The notes beneath the pieces are model-generated. The model made no database searches. It worked only from the letters and a program-made list of their open reading frames with translations, and was not told where the DNA came from. A DNA stretch of 64,000 nucleotides from Litorimonas sp. (GTDB taxonomy: Bacteria > Pseudomonadota > Alphaproteobacteria > Caulobacterales > Maricaulaceae): NCBI GenBank assembly GCA_029936425.1, contig JAPYSU010000006.1:132425-196424 (forward strand), given 5' to 3'. Position numbers and translations under genes: made by a program. Below, piece by piece: positions 42,909 to 52,004 of the stretch. Position 1 is the first letter of the stretch; each line of letters starts with the position of its first letter.

Positions 42909-42996
42909 ACCCCGTCTATAGCAAATGAAACATGGAATACCCTAATCGAAATTATGAATTCCGGTTAATCAGAGCCAATAAATATTCCTGATCGGA

Positions 42997-43530
42997 TTAT
43001 TCCGCCTCCTGCGGAACAATAATAAGGCGCCGGGCCGGGATATCCACTTTCGGAGTCGCGGCCTTGGTAAAGGGGTGGAAAAAGCTGGGAGCAGCCTTTT
43101 TTGTTTTCTTGTCCGGATGCGGGGCAATTTCGAGCATGTCTCCCGCTCCGAATTCGTGAACCCCTATGACCGTGCCAATACGTTTGCCGTCATTCGACTT
43201 TACGTCAAGCCCCACCAGATCAGAATAGTAGAAATCATCCTCTTCCGGGCTTGGAAGTTCGGATCGGGGCACAAAAAGCTTAGTCGATTTCAAGGCGTCC
43301 GCCGCTTCGGGCGTCGTAATTTCAGGCGCTGAAACCGCTATAAAATTCTTGAGCCTGCGGTGCGTTTTGGGAGTTAGAACAACCTTTCCACCCTCATCCA
43401 TAAGAGGGCCATAGCTCACGCAATTTTCAGGAGCCTCGGTAAAGGATTTGAGTTTGACCTCTCCTTTGACGCCAAAAGCTCCGGCAATAGCGGCTACGCA
43501 TATAAGTGAATCTGTCGGAAGCTTTGTCAT
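42997..43530 (-). CDS. rimM: Ribosome maturation factor RimM
   Basis: This 177-residue RimM has a beta-barrel N-terminal domain (ICVAAIAGAFGVKGEVKLKSFTE is its signature, with the GxxGxxGEVK turn) and a PRC-barrel domain (YYSDLVGLDVKSNDGKRIG, GAGDMLEIAP). It assists late maturation of the 30S subunit at the S19 region. In many bacteria rimM lies in an rpsP-rimM-trmD-rplS operon; here it stands alone, facing the TonB-C gene across 55 bases. The lysine-rich insertion (PDKKTKKAAPSFFHPFTKAA) near the end is longer than usual. Confidence 0.92.
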   Translation of the reverse strand: MTKLPTDSLICVAAIAGAFGVKGEVKLKSFTEAPENCVSYGPLMDEGGKVVLTPKTHRRLKNFIAVSAPEITTPEAADALKSTKLFVPRSELPSPEEDDFYYSDLVGLDVKSNDGKRIGTVIGVHEFGAGDMLEIAPHPDKKTKKAAPSFFHPFTKAATPKVDIPARRLIIVPQEAE

Positions 43531-43585
43531 CGATTAATTTTGTCTCTTTATTGACGCCTGAGAATCCGTTGCCTAGCCTGACTTC

Positions 43586-44098
43586 ATGATAAAGTATATC
43601 CGAACTCTCTTATTGGTTTTAACAGGTGCAGGACTGGCTACGCCCTCGATAGGGAGCGCGCAATCGGTAGACAGTCCTTATGAAAAAGAGGCCATCGCCA
43701 CAAAACGTGTTCCGCCGGTCATGCCGTTTAATGCGGAAACAAGTGGATATTGCTGCATGATTTTTGATGTTAGTAAGAGTGGAATTCCTGAAAATATCAA
43801 AGCGTCTTATTGTACGGATGCGGTCTTTACCGAGGCTTCAAAAGAGGCCGTTTCCAACTGGAGCTTTAGCCCGGCTGAGAAGAACGGAAAACCTGTAAAA
43901 CAATGGAATGCTGATACTATGATGAGCTTTCACCTGACGAATCGTTTTGGTGTCATGGTTCCAAGCTCCACAGGTTATCTATCTATCAGACAAGACCGGA
44001 AATTAACGCCCCCGCCTCAGAATGACAGGAAAGCCTATTCCGAGTGGATTGACCAGACTTATGTAACAGAACAGCCCTGCGGCGATTTATTAAGCTAG
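43586..44098 (+). CDS. Secreted TonB C-terminal-domain-like protein
   Basis: This 170-residue protein has a signal peptide (LLLVLTGAGLATPSIGSAQS) and a single TonB-C-like domain: VPPVMPFNAETSGYCCMIFD, the SKSGIPENIKASYC strand-turn and FTEASKEAVSNWSFSPAEKN, which match the TonB_C pattern (VxxxGxVxxxxVxxS; AxxAxxxWxFxP). It has no N-terminal anchor helix or Pro-rich linker, so it is not a normal TonB. Secreted single TonB-C proteins occur in alphaproteobacteria and are of unknown function. The cysteine pair in GYCC and YC could form disulfides. No clear ribosome binding site. Confidence 0.75.
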   Translation: MIKYIRTLLLVLTGAGLATPSIGSAQSVDSPYEKEAIATKRVPPVMPFNAETSGYCCMIFDVSKSGIPENIKASYCTDAVFTEASKEAVSNWSFSPAEKNGKPVKQWNADTMMSFHLTNRFGVMVPSSTGYLSIRQDRKLTPPPQNDRKAYSEWIDQTYVTEQPCGDLLS

Positions 44099-44105
44099 AA
44101 AGTCT

Positions 44106-44354
44106 CTACCCCTTGGTCACCTTACCGTAGATCAGCAAAAGTATGATGGAACCAACCACCGCGCCGATAAAGCCTGCGGTTTCTCCGACTTCATAAATCC
44201 CGAGCTGGCCGCCCAGATAGGTGGCCAGGAGCGCTCCGAGTACGCCGACAACCGTGGTCATGATAAGTCCGCCAGGGCGTGTTTTTCCAGGAATAAGGAA
44301 GCGCGCGACGACGCCTGCTAGAAATCCGATAATAATTGTCCCAAAAAACCCCAT
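44106..44354 (-). CDS. GlsB/YeaQ/YmgE family small membrane protein
   Basis: This 82-residue protein has three hydrophobic helices. The N-terminal FLAGVVARFLIPGKTRPGGL matches the family (transglycosylase-associated/GlsB), as does VGVLGALLATYLGGQLGIYE. Members are stress-induced inner membrane proteins of unknown action. The ribosome binding site GGAGAG precedes ATG 44354. It is an isolated gene: its start is near the end of metK, 81 bases away on the same strand, and it ends seven bases from the TonB-C gene stop. Confidence 0.9.
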   Translation of the reverse strand: MGFFGTIIIGFLAGVVARFLIPGKTRPGGLIMTTVVGVLGALLATYLGGQLGIYEVGETAGFIGAVVGSIILLLIYGKVTKG

Positions 44355-44435
44355 AACACTCTCCTTATTTTATGAGGGCATTATGGGGTGATTTTTCAGG
44401 CCTGTCTATCGGCTGATAAATTTAACTGTTTACGT

Positions 44436-45629
44436 TTAAACAGCCTTTTTGAGGGCGTCTACCAGATCCGTTTTCTCCCAAGAGAAATGACCTTCTTCCG
44501 TCGGGATTCGTCCAAAATGGCCATAAGCGGTCGTCGGCGCATAGATGGCCTGATTAAGATTCAGATGTGAGCGAATGCCGCGCGGCGTCAAAGACATTAG
44601 CTTCGGCAGAACTTCTTCCAGACGCTCGGCAAGAGCAGCGTGTTTTCCATCAAGTTCAACATAAATGGAGGTCGGCTCTGACACACCAATCGCATAGGAA
44701 AGCTGAATATTGGCCCAATCCACAAGACCGGAAGCCACCACGTTTTTCGCCAGATAACGGGCGGCATAGGCCGCCGAGCGGTCCACTTTCGTCGGATCTT
44801 TTCCAGAGAAAGCGCCGCCGCCATGGGGCGCCATGCCGCCATAAGTATCAACGATAATTTTCCGGCCTGTGAGTCCCGCATCGCCGTCAGGTCCGCCAAT
44901 TACAAATTTCCCGGTCGGGTTGATATGGAAAATCGTCTTATCCGTAATCCAGCCTTCCGGCATGACTTCACGGATATAAGGCATGACAATATCGGATATA
45001 TCCGCAGAGGTCAGGCCGTCTTTATGCTGGGTCGACAGCACAATAGCCGAGGCGCCGACAGGTTTGCCGTTTTCATATTTCACGGAAACCTGGGATTTCG
45101 CGTCAGGCTCCAAGCCGGGCTCCTTGCCGGAATGACGGACTTCGGAGAGGCGTTCCAGAATTTTGTGGCTGTAATGCACCGGAGCCGGCATCAACGCTTC
45201 CGGCACTTCATTGGAGGCATAGCCAAACATAATGCCTTGATCCCCTGCGCCTTCCTCAGTGTGAAGCCCCGTGCCTTCATCCACGCCAGCCGCAATATCG
45301 ACGGATTGGGCATGGAGCAGGACTTCGACATCCGCATGGGCATGGTGAAAGCCGGGTTGCTCATAGCCGATATCTTTGATGGCGGCGCGGGCCACGGCTT
45401 CAACATCGTCTTTGGAAACATCCATGCCGCGGGTCTCTCCGGCAATGACGACCTTATTCGTGGTCGTCAGCGTCTCGGCCGCCACACGTACTTCCCAAGG
45501 GGACATGCCGGCGGCAACGGATTTACGAAAATAGAGGTCAACGATTTCGTCTGAAATACGATCCGCCACTTTATCGGGGTGACCTTCGGAAACGGATTCG
45601 GATGTGAAGTGATAAGTTTTACGGGCCAT
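44436..45629 (-). CDS. metK: S-adenosylmethionine synthetase
   Basis: This is a 397-residue MetK. TSESVSEGHPDKVADRISDE, GAGDQGIMFGYASNE, the GGPDGDAGLTGRKIIVDTYG region and GGGAFSGKDPTKVDRSAA are the signatures, with the catalytic metal and phosphate ligands in place. It makes SAM from methionine and ATP. ATG 45629 has AGGTG at the right distance; a GTG nine bases earlier is possible. It lies downstream of ahcY on the same strand but beyond a terminator, so it probably has its own promoter in the 80 bases between. I saw no SAM riboswitch-like fold there. Confidence 0.97.
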   Translation of the reverse strand: MARKTYHFTSESVSEGHPDKVADRISDEIVDLYFRKSVAAGMSPWEVRVAAETLTTTNKVVIAGETRGMDVSKDDVEAVARAAIKDIGYEQPGFHHAHADVEVLLHAQSVDIAAGVDEGTGLHTEEGAGDQGIMFGYASNEVPEALMPAPVHYSHKILERLSEVRHSGKEPGLEPDAKSQVSVKYENGKPVGASAIVLSTQHKDGLTSADISDIVMPYIREVMPEGWITDKTIFHINPTGKFVIGGPDGDAGLTGRKIIVDTYGGMAPHGGGAFSGKDPTKVDRSAAYAARYLAKNVVASGLVDWANIQLSYAIGVSEPTSIYVELDGKHAALAERLEEVLPKLMSLTPRGIRSHLNLNQAIYAPTTAYGHFGRIPTEEGHFSWEKTDLVDALKKAV

Positions 45630-45713
45630 TTTGGGCACCTTTCAGATTTTAAGGCTCTTCGCTTTTTATTATTATTAAGAGGCTTTTGGATGGAAGCTTG
45701 GTTTAAAAGAGTA

Positions 45714-45740
45714 AAACGGGGCGTTGCCGCCCCGTATTTT
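45714..45740 (-). terminator. Terminator after ahcY
   Basis: ACGGGGCG, a GCAA loop on the minus strand, and CGCCCCGT form a perfect 8-pair stem followed by TTTTAC. It lies about 20 bases past the ahcY stop. Confidence 0.85.
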
Positions 45741-45756
45741 ATTAGAAGTCTATTTC

Positions 45757-47166
45757 CTAGTAACGGTAATGTTCCGGCTTGTAAGGACCGTCTTTGGAGA
45801 CGCCGATATAGTCGGCTTGCTCTTTCGACATTTCCGTGAGTTTCACGCCGATTTTTTCAAGGTGAAGACGGGCGACTTTTTCATCGAGATGCTTTGGCAG
45901 CATATAGACTTTGTTTTCATATTTGCGGGTGGAGGCTTTGGAGTCTTCCCACAATTCCATTTGCGCCAGAACCTGGTTCGTAAACGAAGCGGACATCACG
46001 AATGAGGGATGACCTGTGGCATTGCCAAGATTAAGCAAACGACCCTGTGACAAGAGGATCATACGATTTCCCTTAGGGAAAGTAATCATATCGACCTGAT
46101 CCTTGATATTGGTCCATTGCATGTTCTTGAGAGCGGCCACTTGAATCTCGTTATCGAAATGGCCGATATTACCGACAATGGCCATGTCTTTCATTTCGCG
46201 CATATGCTCGAGACGAATAACGTCTTTATTCCCTGTGGTCGTAACAAAAATGTCCGCCGTCGAAAGCGTATCTTCGAGTGTCGTGACCTCAAACCCGTCC
46301 ATAGCCGCTTGAAGCGCACAAATCGGGTCAACTTCGGTGACTTTCACGCGCGCGCCCGCCCCGCGCAGAGAGGCGGCAGAGCCTTTACCGACATCACCAT
46401 AGCCAAGAACTACAGCCGTTTTACCCGCCATCATCGTATCCGTCGCGCGGCGAATGCCGTCCACGAGAGACTCTTTACAGCCATATTTATTATCGAATTT
46501 GGATTTGGTGACGGAGTCATTCACGTTAATTGCCGGGAAAGGCAGACGACCTTCACGCTGCAATTCGTAAAGGCGGTGAACGCCTGTGGTGGTTTCTTCG
46601 GACACGCCCACAATCTGATCGCGCATTTTTGTGAACCAGCCCGGGCTGGCGTCCAGACGCTTCTTGATCTGAGCAAACACGGCCGCTTCTTCCTCGGAGC
46701 CGGGCTCGCCTTCGATCAGGTTTGTTTCCCCGGCTTCGACGCGAGCGCCCATGATAATATAGAGCGTAGCGTCGCCGCCATCATCCAGGATGATATTCGG
46801 GCCGTCTTCGAACAGGAAGGATTTATCAAGATAGTCCCAATGCTCTTCCAGTGTCTGGCCTTTGATCGCAAAGACAGGAACGCCCGAGGCAGCAATTGCG
46901 GCGGCAGCATGGTCCTGTGTTGAATAAATATTACAAGACGCCCAGCGCACTTCCGCGCCGAGCGCTGTGAGCGTTTCAATCAAGACAGCCGTCTGGATTG
47001 TCATATGCAGTGAGCCCACAATGCGGGCGCCTTTCAGAGGCTTTTCTTCCCCAAATTCCTCCCGCAGGGACATGAGGCCCGGCATTTCGGTTTCCGCGAT
47101 GTCCAGTTCTTTACGGCCATATTCCGCCAGACTGATGTCTTTAACGATGTAATCGGACTTGCTCAT
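45757..47166 (-). CDS. ahcY: Adenosylhomocysteinase
   Basis: This is a 469-residue S-adenosylhomocysteine hydrolase. The start ATG 47166 gives MSKSDYIVKDISLAEYGRK, the normal N-terminus, so the 50-codon open extension upstream is dropped. Key motifs are LHMTIQTAVLIETL, SCNIYSTQDHAAAA, the NAD fold GYGDVGKGSAASLRGAGAR and GNIGHFDNEIQ; the C-terminus KPEHYRY is the conserved end. It splits SAH into adenosine and homocysteine, relieving inhibition of methyltransferases and completing the cycle begun by MetK next door. GAGGCG serves as the ribosome binding site. The upstream region has TTGACG and, 17 bases on, TATTGG as a weak promoter candidate. Confidence 0.97.
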   Translation of the reverse strand: MSKSDYIVKDISLAEYGRKELDIAETEMPGLMSLREEFGEEKPLKGARIVGSLHMTIQTAVLIETLTALGAEVRWASCNIYSTQDHAAAAIAASGVPVFAIKGQTLEEHWDYLDKSFLFEDGPNIILDDGGDATLYIIMGARVEAGETNLIEGEPGSEEEAAVFAQIKKRLDASPGWFTKMRDQIVGVSEETTTGVHRLYELQREGRLPFPAINVNDSVTKSKFDNKYGCKESLVDGIRRATDTMMAGKTAVVLGYGDVGKGSAASLRGAGARVKVTEVDPICALQAAMDGFEVTTLEDTLSTADIFVTTTGNKDVIRLEHMREMKDMAIVGNIGHFDNEIQVAALKNMQWTNIKDQVDMITFPKGNRMILLSQGRLLNLGNATGHPSFVMSASFTNQVLAQMELWEDSKASTRKYENKVYMLPKHLDEKVARLHLEKIGVKLTEMSKEQADYIGVSKDGPYKPEHYRY

Positions 47167-47383
47167 ATCAATATCGCCTCTTGGGCGCCTCTTTGAAAAA
47201 GATAAATATTTGTGGTGCCAATAGTCTGAATGCGCCTCAGCGTCAACAGCATATAACGTTTTCTTTATATCACATTGCAACCCGGACAGGTCTTGAAATT
47301 CACCCATGACAGACACCGCCGCAGCCCCTATAGACAGGCGTCAAATGTAGAGCGGTCCGATTCCAAAATTTTCTATCATCATC

Positions 47384-48337
47384 GTGAATTACAATGCGGG
47401 AGAGTGGCTGGCGCGCTGCCTTGCCTCTGTCGCGGCGCAAACGGTAACTGATTTTGAATGTTTTATCGTCGATAACAACTCAGAAGACGGATCCTTTACC
47501 TCCCTGCCCGAATTGGATGAACGGTTTATCCTTCTACCCCAAAACGAAAATACGGGATTTGCCAAGGGCAATAATATCGCCGCTCGACAGGCCAATGGAG
47601 AGTGGCTGGCGCTGCTGAACCCGGATGCGTTTGCGCGGCCTGACTGGCTCCAAAAGATAGGCGAAACTATTTCGGCTTATCCAAAGGCCACGATGATCGG
47701 CAGCACGCAATATATGGCGTTGGAGCCCGATTTATTTGACGGTCTGGGGGATGAGTATCACGCTTTTGGTCTGGCCTGGCGTTCAGGTTTCAATCACCCC
47801 GTTACGCCCGTTCAAGACCGAGAAGCGTTTGGGCCTTGCGGGGCCGGAGCGGTTTATCACCGGGACACATATATGCGCTTAGGCGGCTTTGACGAAAACT
47901 TCTTCTGTTATCATGAAGATGTCGATCTCGCCTTCCGCATGAGGCTTGACGGCGGATATTGTGTGCAAAGCGCCGGAGCTAAAATTGACCATATCAGCAG
48001 CGGCATTTCGGGGCGAAGTTCTGAATTTGCGGTCTATCATGGCACCCGTAACCGCATCTGGACCTTCATGAAAAATATGCCCCTGCCCTTACTTTTATGT
48101 CTCGGACCGGCGCATATTATCACCAATTTCGGCGTTCTCATCTGGTCAATATTTCGACCCGGGCGGTTGGGGCCCACATTTCGCGGCATGAAAGACGGAT
48201 TTTTCAATCGCCCTAAACCCGAACATCCCACCGCCCGGATGAAAATCAGCAAGTTGAAACTTTTACGAAGTTTCGGATGGTCGCCGTTAAAAGTCTTGAA
48301 ACGCGCCACGGTAAAGACGAAAACCGCCGAAAGATAA
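47384..48337 (+). CDS. Family 2 glycosyltransferase, start codon disrupted
   Basis: This is a GT-A fold glycosyltransferase of at least 317 residues. VDNNSEDGSF, then TGFAKGNNIAARQANGEWL, LNPDAFARPDW (the acidic metal-binding motif) and GAGAVYHRDTYMRLGGFDEN with HEDVDLAFRM are typical of rhamnosyltransferase-like GT2 enzymes. GTG 47384 is the first usable start, but it falls inside the first beta strand. In-frame codons before it read K-F-S-I-I-I, the normal strand, and go back to ATG 47345, which is followed at once by TAG. Either translation starts at a rare codon such as ATT, or the gene has acquired a stop at its second codon. It is close to the phosphohexomutase gene, so a surface polysaccharide role is likely. 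Confidence 0.82.
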   Translation: MNYNAGEWLARCLASVAAQTVTDFECFIVDNNSEDGSFTSLPELDERFILLPQNENTGFAKGNNIAARQANGEWLALLNPDAFARPDWLQKIGETISAYPKATMIGSTQYMALEPDLFDGLGDEYHAFGLAWRSGFNHPVTPVQDREAFGPCGAGAVYHRDTYMRLGGFDENFFCYHEDVDLAFRMRLDGGYCVQSAGAKIDHISSGISGRSSEFAVYHGTRNRIWTFMKNMPLPLLLCLGPAHIITNFGVLIWSIFRPGRLGPTFRGMKDGFFNRPKPEHPTARMKISKLKLLRSFGWSPLKVLKRATVKTKTAER

Positions 48338-48360
48338 GTCCCCTTCACGGAGCGCTCCTC

Positions 48361-49881
48361 ATGACTCGAACACCACGGCCTTCAATCGCCTCCAATACAA
48401 TCGAGTTTGAAACGCAGCTTCTCGTCAAACCGACGGGGTTTCGGGAATATGACGCCCGCTGGTGGTTTGGCCTGCCGTCCGAAGAAAAGCCGTCGGAATT
48501 AAATCTTTACGGCGTTCAGGCGCTGGGCGAAGGGCTCGGCACGCTGATGCATGAACGCGGAGTCGATCCGAAAATTGCGGTGGGACATGATTTTCGCCAT
48601 TATTCCCTCGGCATTAAACAGGCGCTCATGCTCGGCCTCGTCAATGCAGGCATTGAGGTTCTGGACATTGGACTCGCTTTGTCGCCTATGGCCTATTTTG
48701 CCCAGTTTCATTTAGACGCCGCCGGGGTCGCTATGGTCACGGCCAGCCATAATAAAAATGGATGGACCGGCGTAAAAATGGGAATTGAAGCCCCGTTGAC
48801 CTTCGGCCCCGATGAAATGTCTCGCCTGAAAGACATCGTTTTAAATGCCGAGTCCAAAGTGCGGGCGGGCGGCTCTTACAAATATGTCGACGGCGTCAGA
48901 GACGCCTATATCAAAGACCTGACCAAAGACATTAAGCTTAAAAACAAAATCAAGGTTGTTGCCGCTTGCGGAAACGGAACGGCCGGCGCGTTTGCCGAGG
49001 AGGTTCTGACGGCCATTGGCGCCGAGGTCGTGTCCGTGGAATGCGAGCTTGATTACACCTTTCCGAATTACAATCCGAATCCGGAAGATATGAAAATGCT
49101 CCACGCTATGGCAGACGCCGTAAAGGCGAATAGCGCGGATGTCGGCCTCGGCTTTGACGGCGACGGCGACCGCTGCGGCGTTGTCGATAATGAAGGCGAG
49201 GAGATTTTTGCCGACAAGGTCGGCGTCATGCTCGCGCGGGACTTGTCCGCAATCCACAAAGACGCCCAATTTGTTGTCGATGTAAAATCCACCGGGCTCT
49301 ACAATACCGACCCCGTTCTGATGAAGAACGGGGCAAAAACGGATTATTACAAGACCGGTCATTCCTATATTAAGCGCAGAGTCCACGACTTAAACGCTTT
49401 GGTCGGATTTGAGAAATCAGGTCATTATTTCTTTAACGCTCCGATTGGGCGCGGCTATGATGATGGTCTGGTCAGCGCCATTGCCATTTTGCAAATGCTG
49501 GACCGCAATCCGGAAAAATCCATGGCGGACCTTCGCCGCGCCCTCCCCATGACCTGGGGCAGCCCCACCATGTCGCCTTATTGTGCCGATGAAGAAAAAT
49601 ATGGCGTGGTCGAAAAAATTATTGCCGAAGCCCAGAAAGATGCAGAAGCCGGAAAGACAATTCTGGGTCAGAAAATCGTCGATGTGAATACGGTCAATGG
49701 CGTCCGCCTCACACTGGAAGACGGAACGTGGGGCCTCATGCGGGCAAGCTCCAACACGCCTAATCTGGTTGTGGTTGTCGAAAGCCCGACCTCGAAGGAA
49801 AACATGATGGGCATGTTCCGCGAAATTGAGCGCCGCCTTGCAAATCACCCGGAAATCGGCGAGTTTGATCAGAAGATATGA
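48361..49881 (+). CDS. Phosphomannomutase/phosphoglucomutase
   Basis: This is a 506-residue alpha-D-phosphohexomutase. The phospho-serine loop is TASHNKNGWTGVKMG, the metal loop is GFDGDGDRCGVVDN, a sugar-binding loop is GFEKSGHYFF, and the C-terminal phosphate loop is near MRASSNTPNLVVV. It interconverts hexose-6- and hexose-1-phosphates, feeding GDP-mannose or UDP-glucose synthesis. ATG 48361 follows CGGAGCG; an earlier frame-open extension overlaps the glycosyltransferase gene and looks unlike protein. The length is about 40 residues above the standard AlgC type. The stop overlaps the MazG-like gene (ATGA). Confidence 0.9.
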   Translation: MTRTPRPSIASNTIEFETQLLVKPTGFREYDARWWFGLPSEEKPSELNLYGVQALGEGLGTLMHERGVDPKIAVGHDFRHYSLGIKQALMLGLVNAGIEVLDIGLALSPMAYFAQFHLDAAGVAMVTASHNKNGWTGVKMGIEAPLTFGPDEMSRLKDIVLNAESKVRAGGSYKYVDGVRDAYIKDLTKDIKLKNKIKVVAACGNGTAGAFAEEVLTAIGAEVVSVECELDYTFPNYNPNPEDMKMLHAMADAVKANSADVGLGFDGDGDRCGVVDNEGEEIFADKVGVMLARDLSAIHKDAQFVVDVKSTGLYNTDPVLMKNGAKTDYYKTGHSYIKRRVHDLNALVGFEKSGHYFFNAPIGRGYDDGLVSAIAILQMLDRNPEKSMADLRRALPMTWGSPTMSPYCADEEKYGVVEKIIAEAQKDAEAGKTILGQKIVDVNTVNGVRLTLEDGTWGLMRASSNTPNLVVVVESPTSKENMMGMFREIERRLANHPEIGEFDQKI

Positions 49882-50180
49882 GAGAAACCAGTCAGACAAT
49901 TCATAGATGGGGACGCGAAACCTTTGGCGAGGCGCGTTCCGTCAGAACCTATGCTCTACGCGCCAGAGAGGAGCTTGAGGAATTGATTGAGGCCATTGAA
50001 AAAGATGAGTCCTCAGAGTCGATTCTGGCGGAAGCGGCGGACGTCACTATTTTACTGCACCGGCTCGCCGCGTCATTGAATAGTGATCTTTCTGATGCCG
50101 TGGATCAGAAAATGGGGATGAACCGTCGCCGGACTTGGACTAAATCCGGGGATGGTGTGGGTCAGCACAAAGCCGAATGA
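49878..50180 (+). CDS. MazG-like nucleotide pyrophosphohydrolase domain protein
   Basis: This 100-residue all-helical protein has the MazG-type metal motif: REELEELIEAIE on one helix (ExxE) and LAEAADVTILLHRL on the next (ExxxD). It is likely a house-cleaning NTP or dNTP pyrophosphatase. It is coupled to the phosphohexomutase gene by a four-base overlap. The substrate is unknown, and no partner is evident. An 87-base spacer with no clear terminator leads to phoD. Confidence 0.75.
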   Translation: MRETSQTIHRWGRETFGEARSVRTYALRAREELEELIEAIEKDESSESILAEAADVTILLHRLAASLNSDLSDAVDQKMGMNRRRTWTKSGDGVGQHKAE

Positions 50181-50267
50181 CAGCTTTCGGCCACTCCTTT
50201 CAATTCCGACTGATAGGAAATTTTATTTGTTTCTGTCCTGTCGTTTTCAAACCCCTATAGTTCTCTT

Positions 50268-52004
50268 ATGACAAAACCCTTCACCCAACTGCCTTCTCGG
50301 CGCGGCATATTAGGCGGGCTGGCCGGCGGCTCCTTAGCGGCTTGCTCCGACGCTAAAAGAACGCCTTTTACGGCGCGGAGCGACACCCGCACGGGGCGCT
50401 TTGCTCACGGCATAGCCTCGGGCGATCCGTTCACCACTTCCGTTATACTCTGGACCCGTCTCACGCCTGAGGAAGACGGCGATATAACGGTTAAATGGGA
50501 GGTATCAGAAACGGAAGATTTCAATTCCATTGTTTCAAAGGGCGACATCAAAACCGGCATCGTCAAAGATTATACCGTCAAAGTCGAAGCGAATGGCCTG
50601 AAACCCGGACAATGGTATTATTATCGTTTCCGGGTCAATGACACAATTTCCCCTCTCGGACGCACGAGAACCTTACCGGATGGCCCGACAGCAGACGCCC
50701 GTTTTGCCGTCGTCTCCTGCGCCAACTGGCAACATGGCTATTTTAATGTTTACGATCACATTGCACGCGAGGCCAAACAAGACCCATTCGACGCACTGAT
50801 ACATCTGGGAGATTATTATTACGAATATGCCGCCGATGCCTCCCCGCGCCTGGCAGATCGAGTCCACGATCCGAAAACCGAAATCATTGCCTTGGCAGAC
50901 TATCGCCGACGTCACGCGCAATATCGCTCTGACCCCAATCTCCAGGACGCCACCGCGCAAATGCCCCTCATTGCCGTTTGGGATGATCACGAAAGTTCCA
51001 ATGATAGCTGGAAAGGCGGAGCAGAGAATCACAATGAGGGAGAGGGGTCCTGGGCGGCCCGAAAAGACGCCTCGCTTCGCGCTTATTATGAGTGGATGCC
51101 TCTGCGGGAGCCGAAATTCGGGAAATCGCGGGCAGATATTTACCGCGCCTTTGAATGGGGAGACCTCGCCAGCCTCGTCTGTGTCGAAACCCGTCTGACA
51201 GCACGCGCCGAGCAAATCATTGTCGAAGAATATATTGATGACATCACCGCCCCTGGCGGCGCCGATAAATTCAAGAAAGACAAACTCTATGATCCCAGCC
51301 GGGAAATGTTCGGACAGGATCAACAGGACTTTATCGTCGACACCCTGAAAACATCCAAGCAAGCCGGTAAACCGTGGCGACTGCTCCTGAATCAGGTGAT
51401 TATGGGTCGTTTGCTGACACCGGATTTTACGCCTTATATTGATGAAACCGCTTTGGTTAAAATTGAAAAAGACTGGGCCGGGGTTCGTGCCTTTCTAACC
51501 CTGTCCAAATATTCCCTGCCCGTCTATCCTGATAGTTGGGACGGCTATCCTGTCGCGCGGCAAAATTTCTATGACGCCTTGTCCGAGGCCGACGTAAATG
51601 ATTTGGTTGTGCTGACCGGAGACGCGCACGAATTCTGGGTTAACGAACTGACCTCGGAAAAAGATGATAACAAGGTCGGAGTTGAACTCGTGACATCCTC
51701 CGTTTCGTCTCAAACCTTGCTCGCCTATCTCGGCGACGCCACGGCGGACCATAATCTTCTCCTGACACAGTCAAATGCCGATGTCCGCTATTACAACGCT
51801 TTGGTGAGCGGATATATTGATTTGCGCCTGAGCGAAAAGAAAATTAAGACCCGTATGATGGGTGTTTCCACGGTGTTAAGCCGCGATTATGAGGCGTTTG
51901 AAGCCGCGGCATTTACCTTACGAAAAAGCGGCGAGACAGTAAAAGTGGGCTCTCCCAAGGGGCTGAACCTCAAACAAAGAGCTTTGTTTCACGGATTAGG
52001 GTGA
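50268..52004 (+). CDS. phoD: PhoD-type alkaline phosphatase (phosphodiesterase), exported
   Basis: This 578-residue protein begins with a combined signal: SRRGILGGLAGGSLAACSD carries the twin arginine of the Tat route and a lipobox. A beta domain follows (FAHGIASGDPFTTSVILWTR), then the phosphatase core, with SCANWQHGYFNVY, HLGDYYYEY, WDDHESSNDSW and LTGDAHEFW as calcium/iron ligands. PhoD hydrolyses phosphate mono- and diesters, including teichoic acids and phospholipids, to gain phosphate. No Pho box was found in the short upstream region. It ends convergently with the sterol desaturase-type gene, overlapping by 16 bases. Confidence 0.92.
   Translation: MTKPFTQLPSRRGILGGLAGGSLAACSDAKRTPFTARSDTRTGRFAHGIASGDPFTTSVILWTRLTPEEDGDITVKWEVSETEDFNSIVSKGDIKTGIVKDYTVKVEANGLKPGQWYYYRFRVNDTISPLGRTRTLPDGPTADARFAVVSCANWQHGYFNVYDHIAREAKQDPFDALIHLGDYYYEYAADASPRLADRVHDPKTEIIALADYRRRHAQYRSDPNLQDATAQMPLIAVWDDHESSNDSWKGGAENHNEGEGSWAARKDASLRAYYEWMPLREPKFGKSRADIYRAFEWGDLASLVCVETRLTARAEQIIVEEYIDDITAPGGADKFKKDKLYDPSREMFGQDQQDFIVDTLKTSKQAGKPWRLLLNQVIMGRLLTPDFTPYIDETALVKIEKDWAGVRAFLTLSKYSLPVYPDSWDGYPVARQNFYDALSEADVNDLVVLTGDAHEFWVNELTSEKDDNKVGVELVTSSVSSQTLLAYLGDATADHNLLLTQSNADVRYYNALVSGYIDLRLSEKKIKTRMMGVSTVLSRDYEAFEAAAFTLRKSGETVKVGSPKGLNLKQRALFHGLG

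Noticed and set aside
45639..45756. SAM or SAH riboswitch upstream of metK
   Set aside because: Apart from the ahcY terminator and a weak imperfect hairpin near 45651-45690, the 5' region shows none of the conserved cores I know of SAM-II, SAM/SAH or SAH switches.
44823..46923. Long frames antisense to metK (44823-45554) and ahcY (46117-46923)
   Set aside because: Both lie opposite highly conserved enzymes; their Arg/His/Phe-rich translations are typical of shadow frames.
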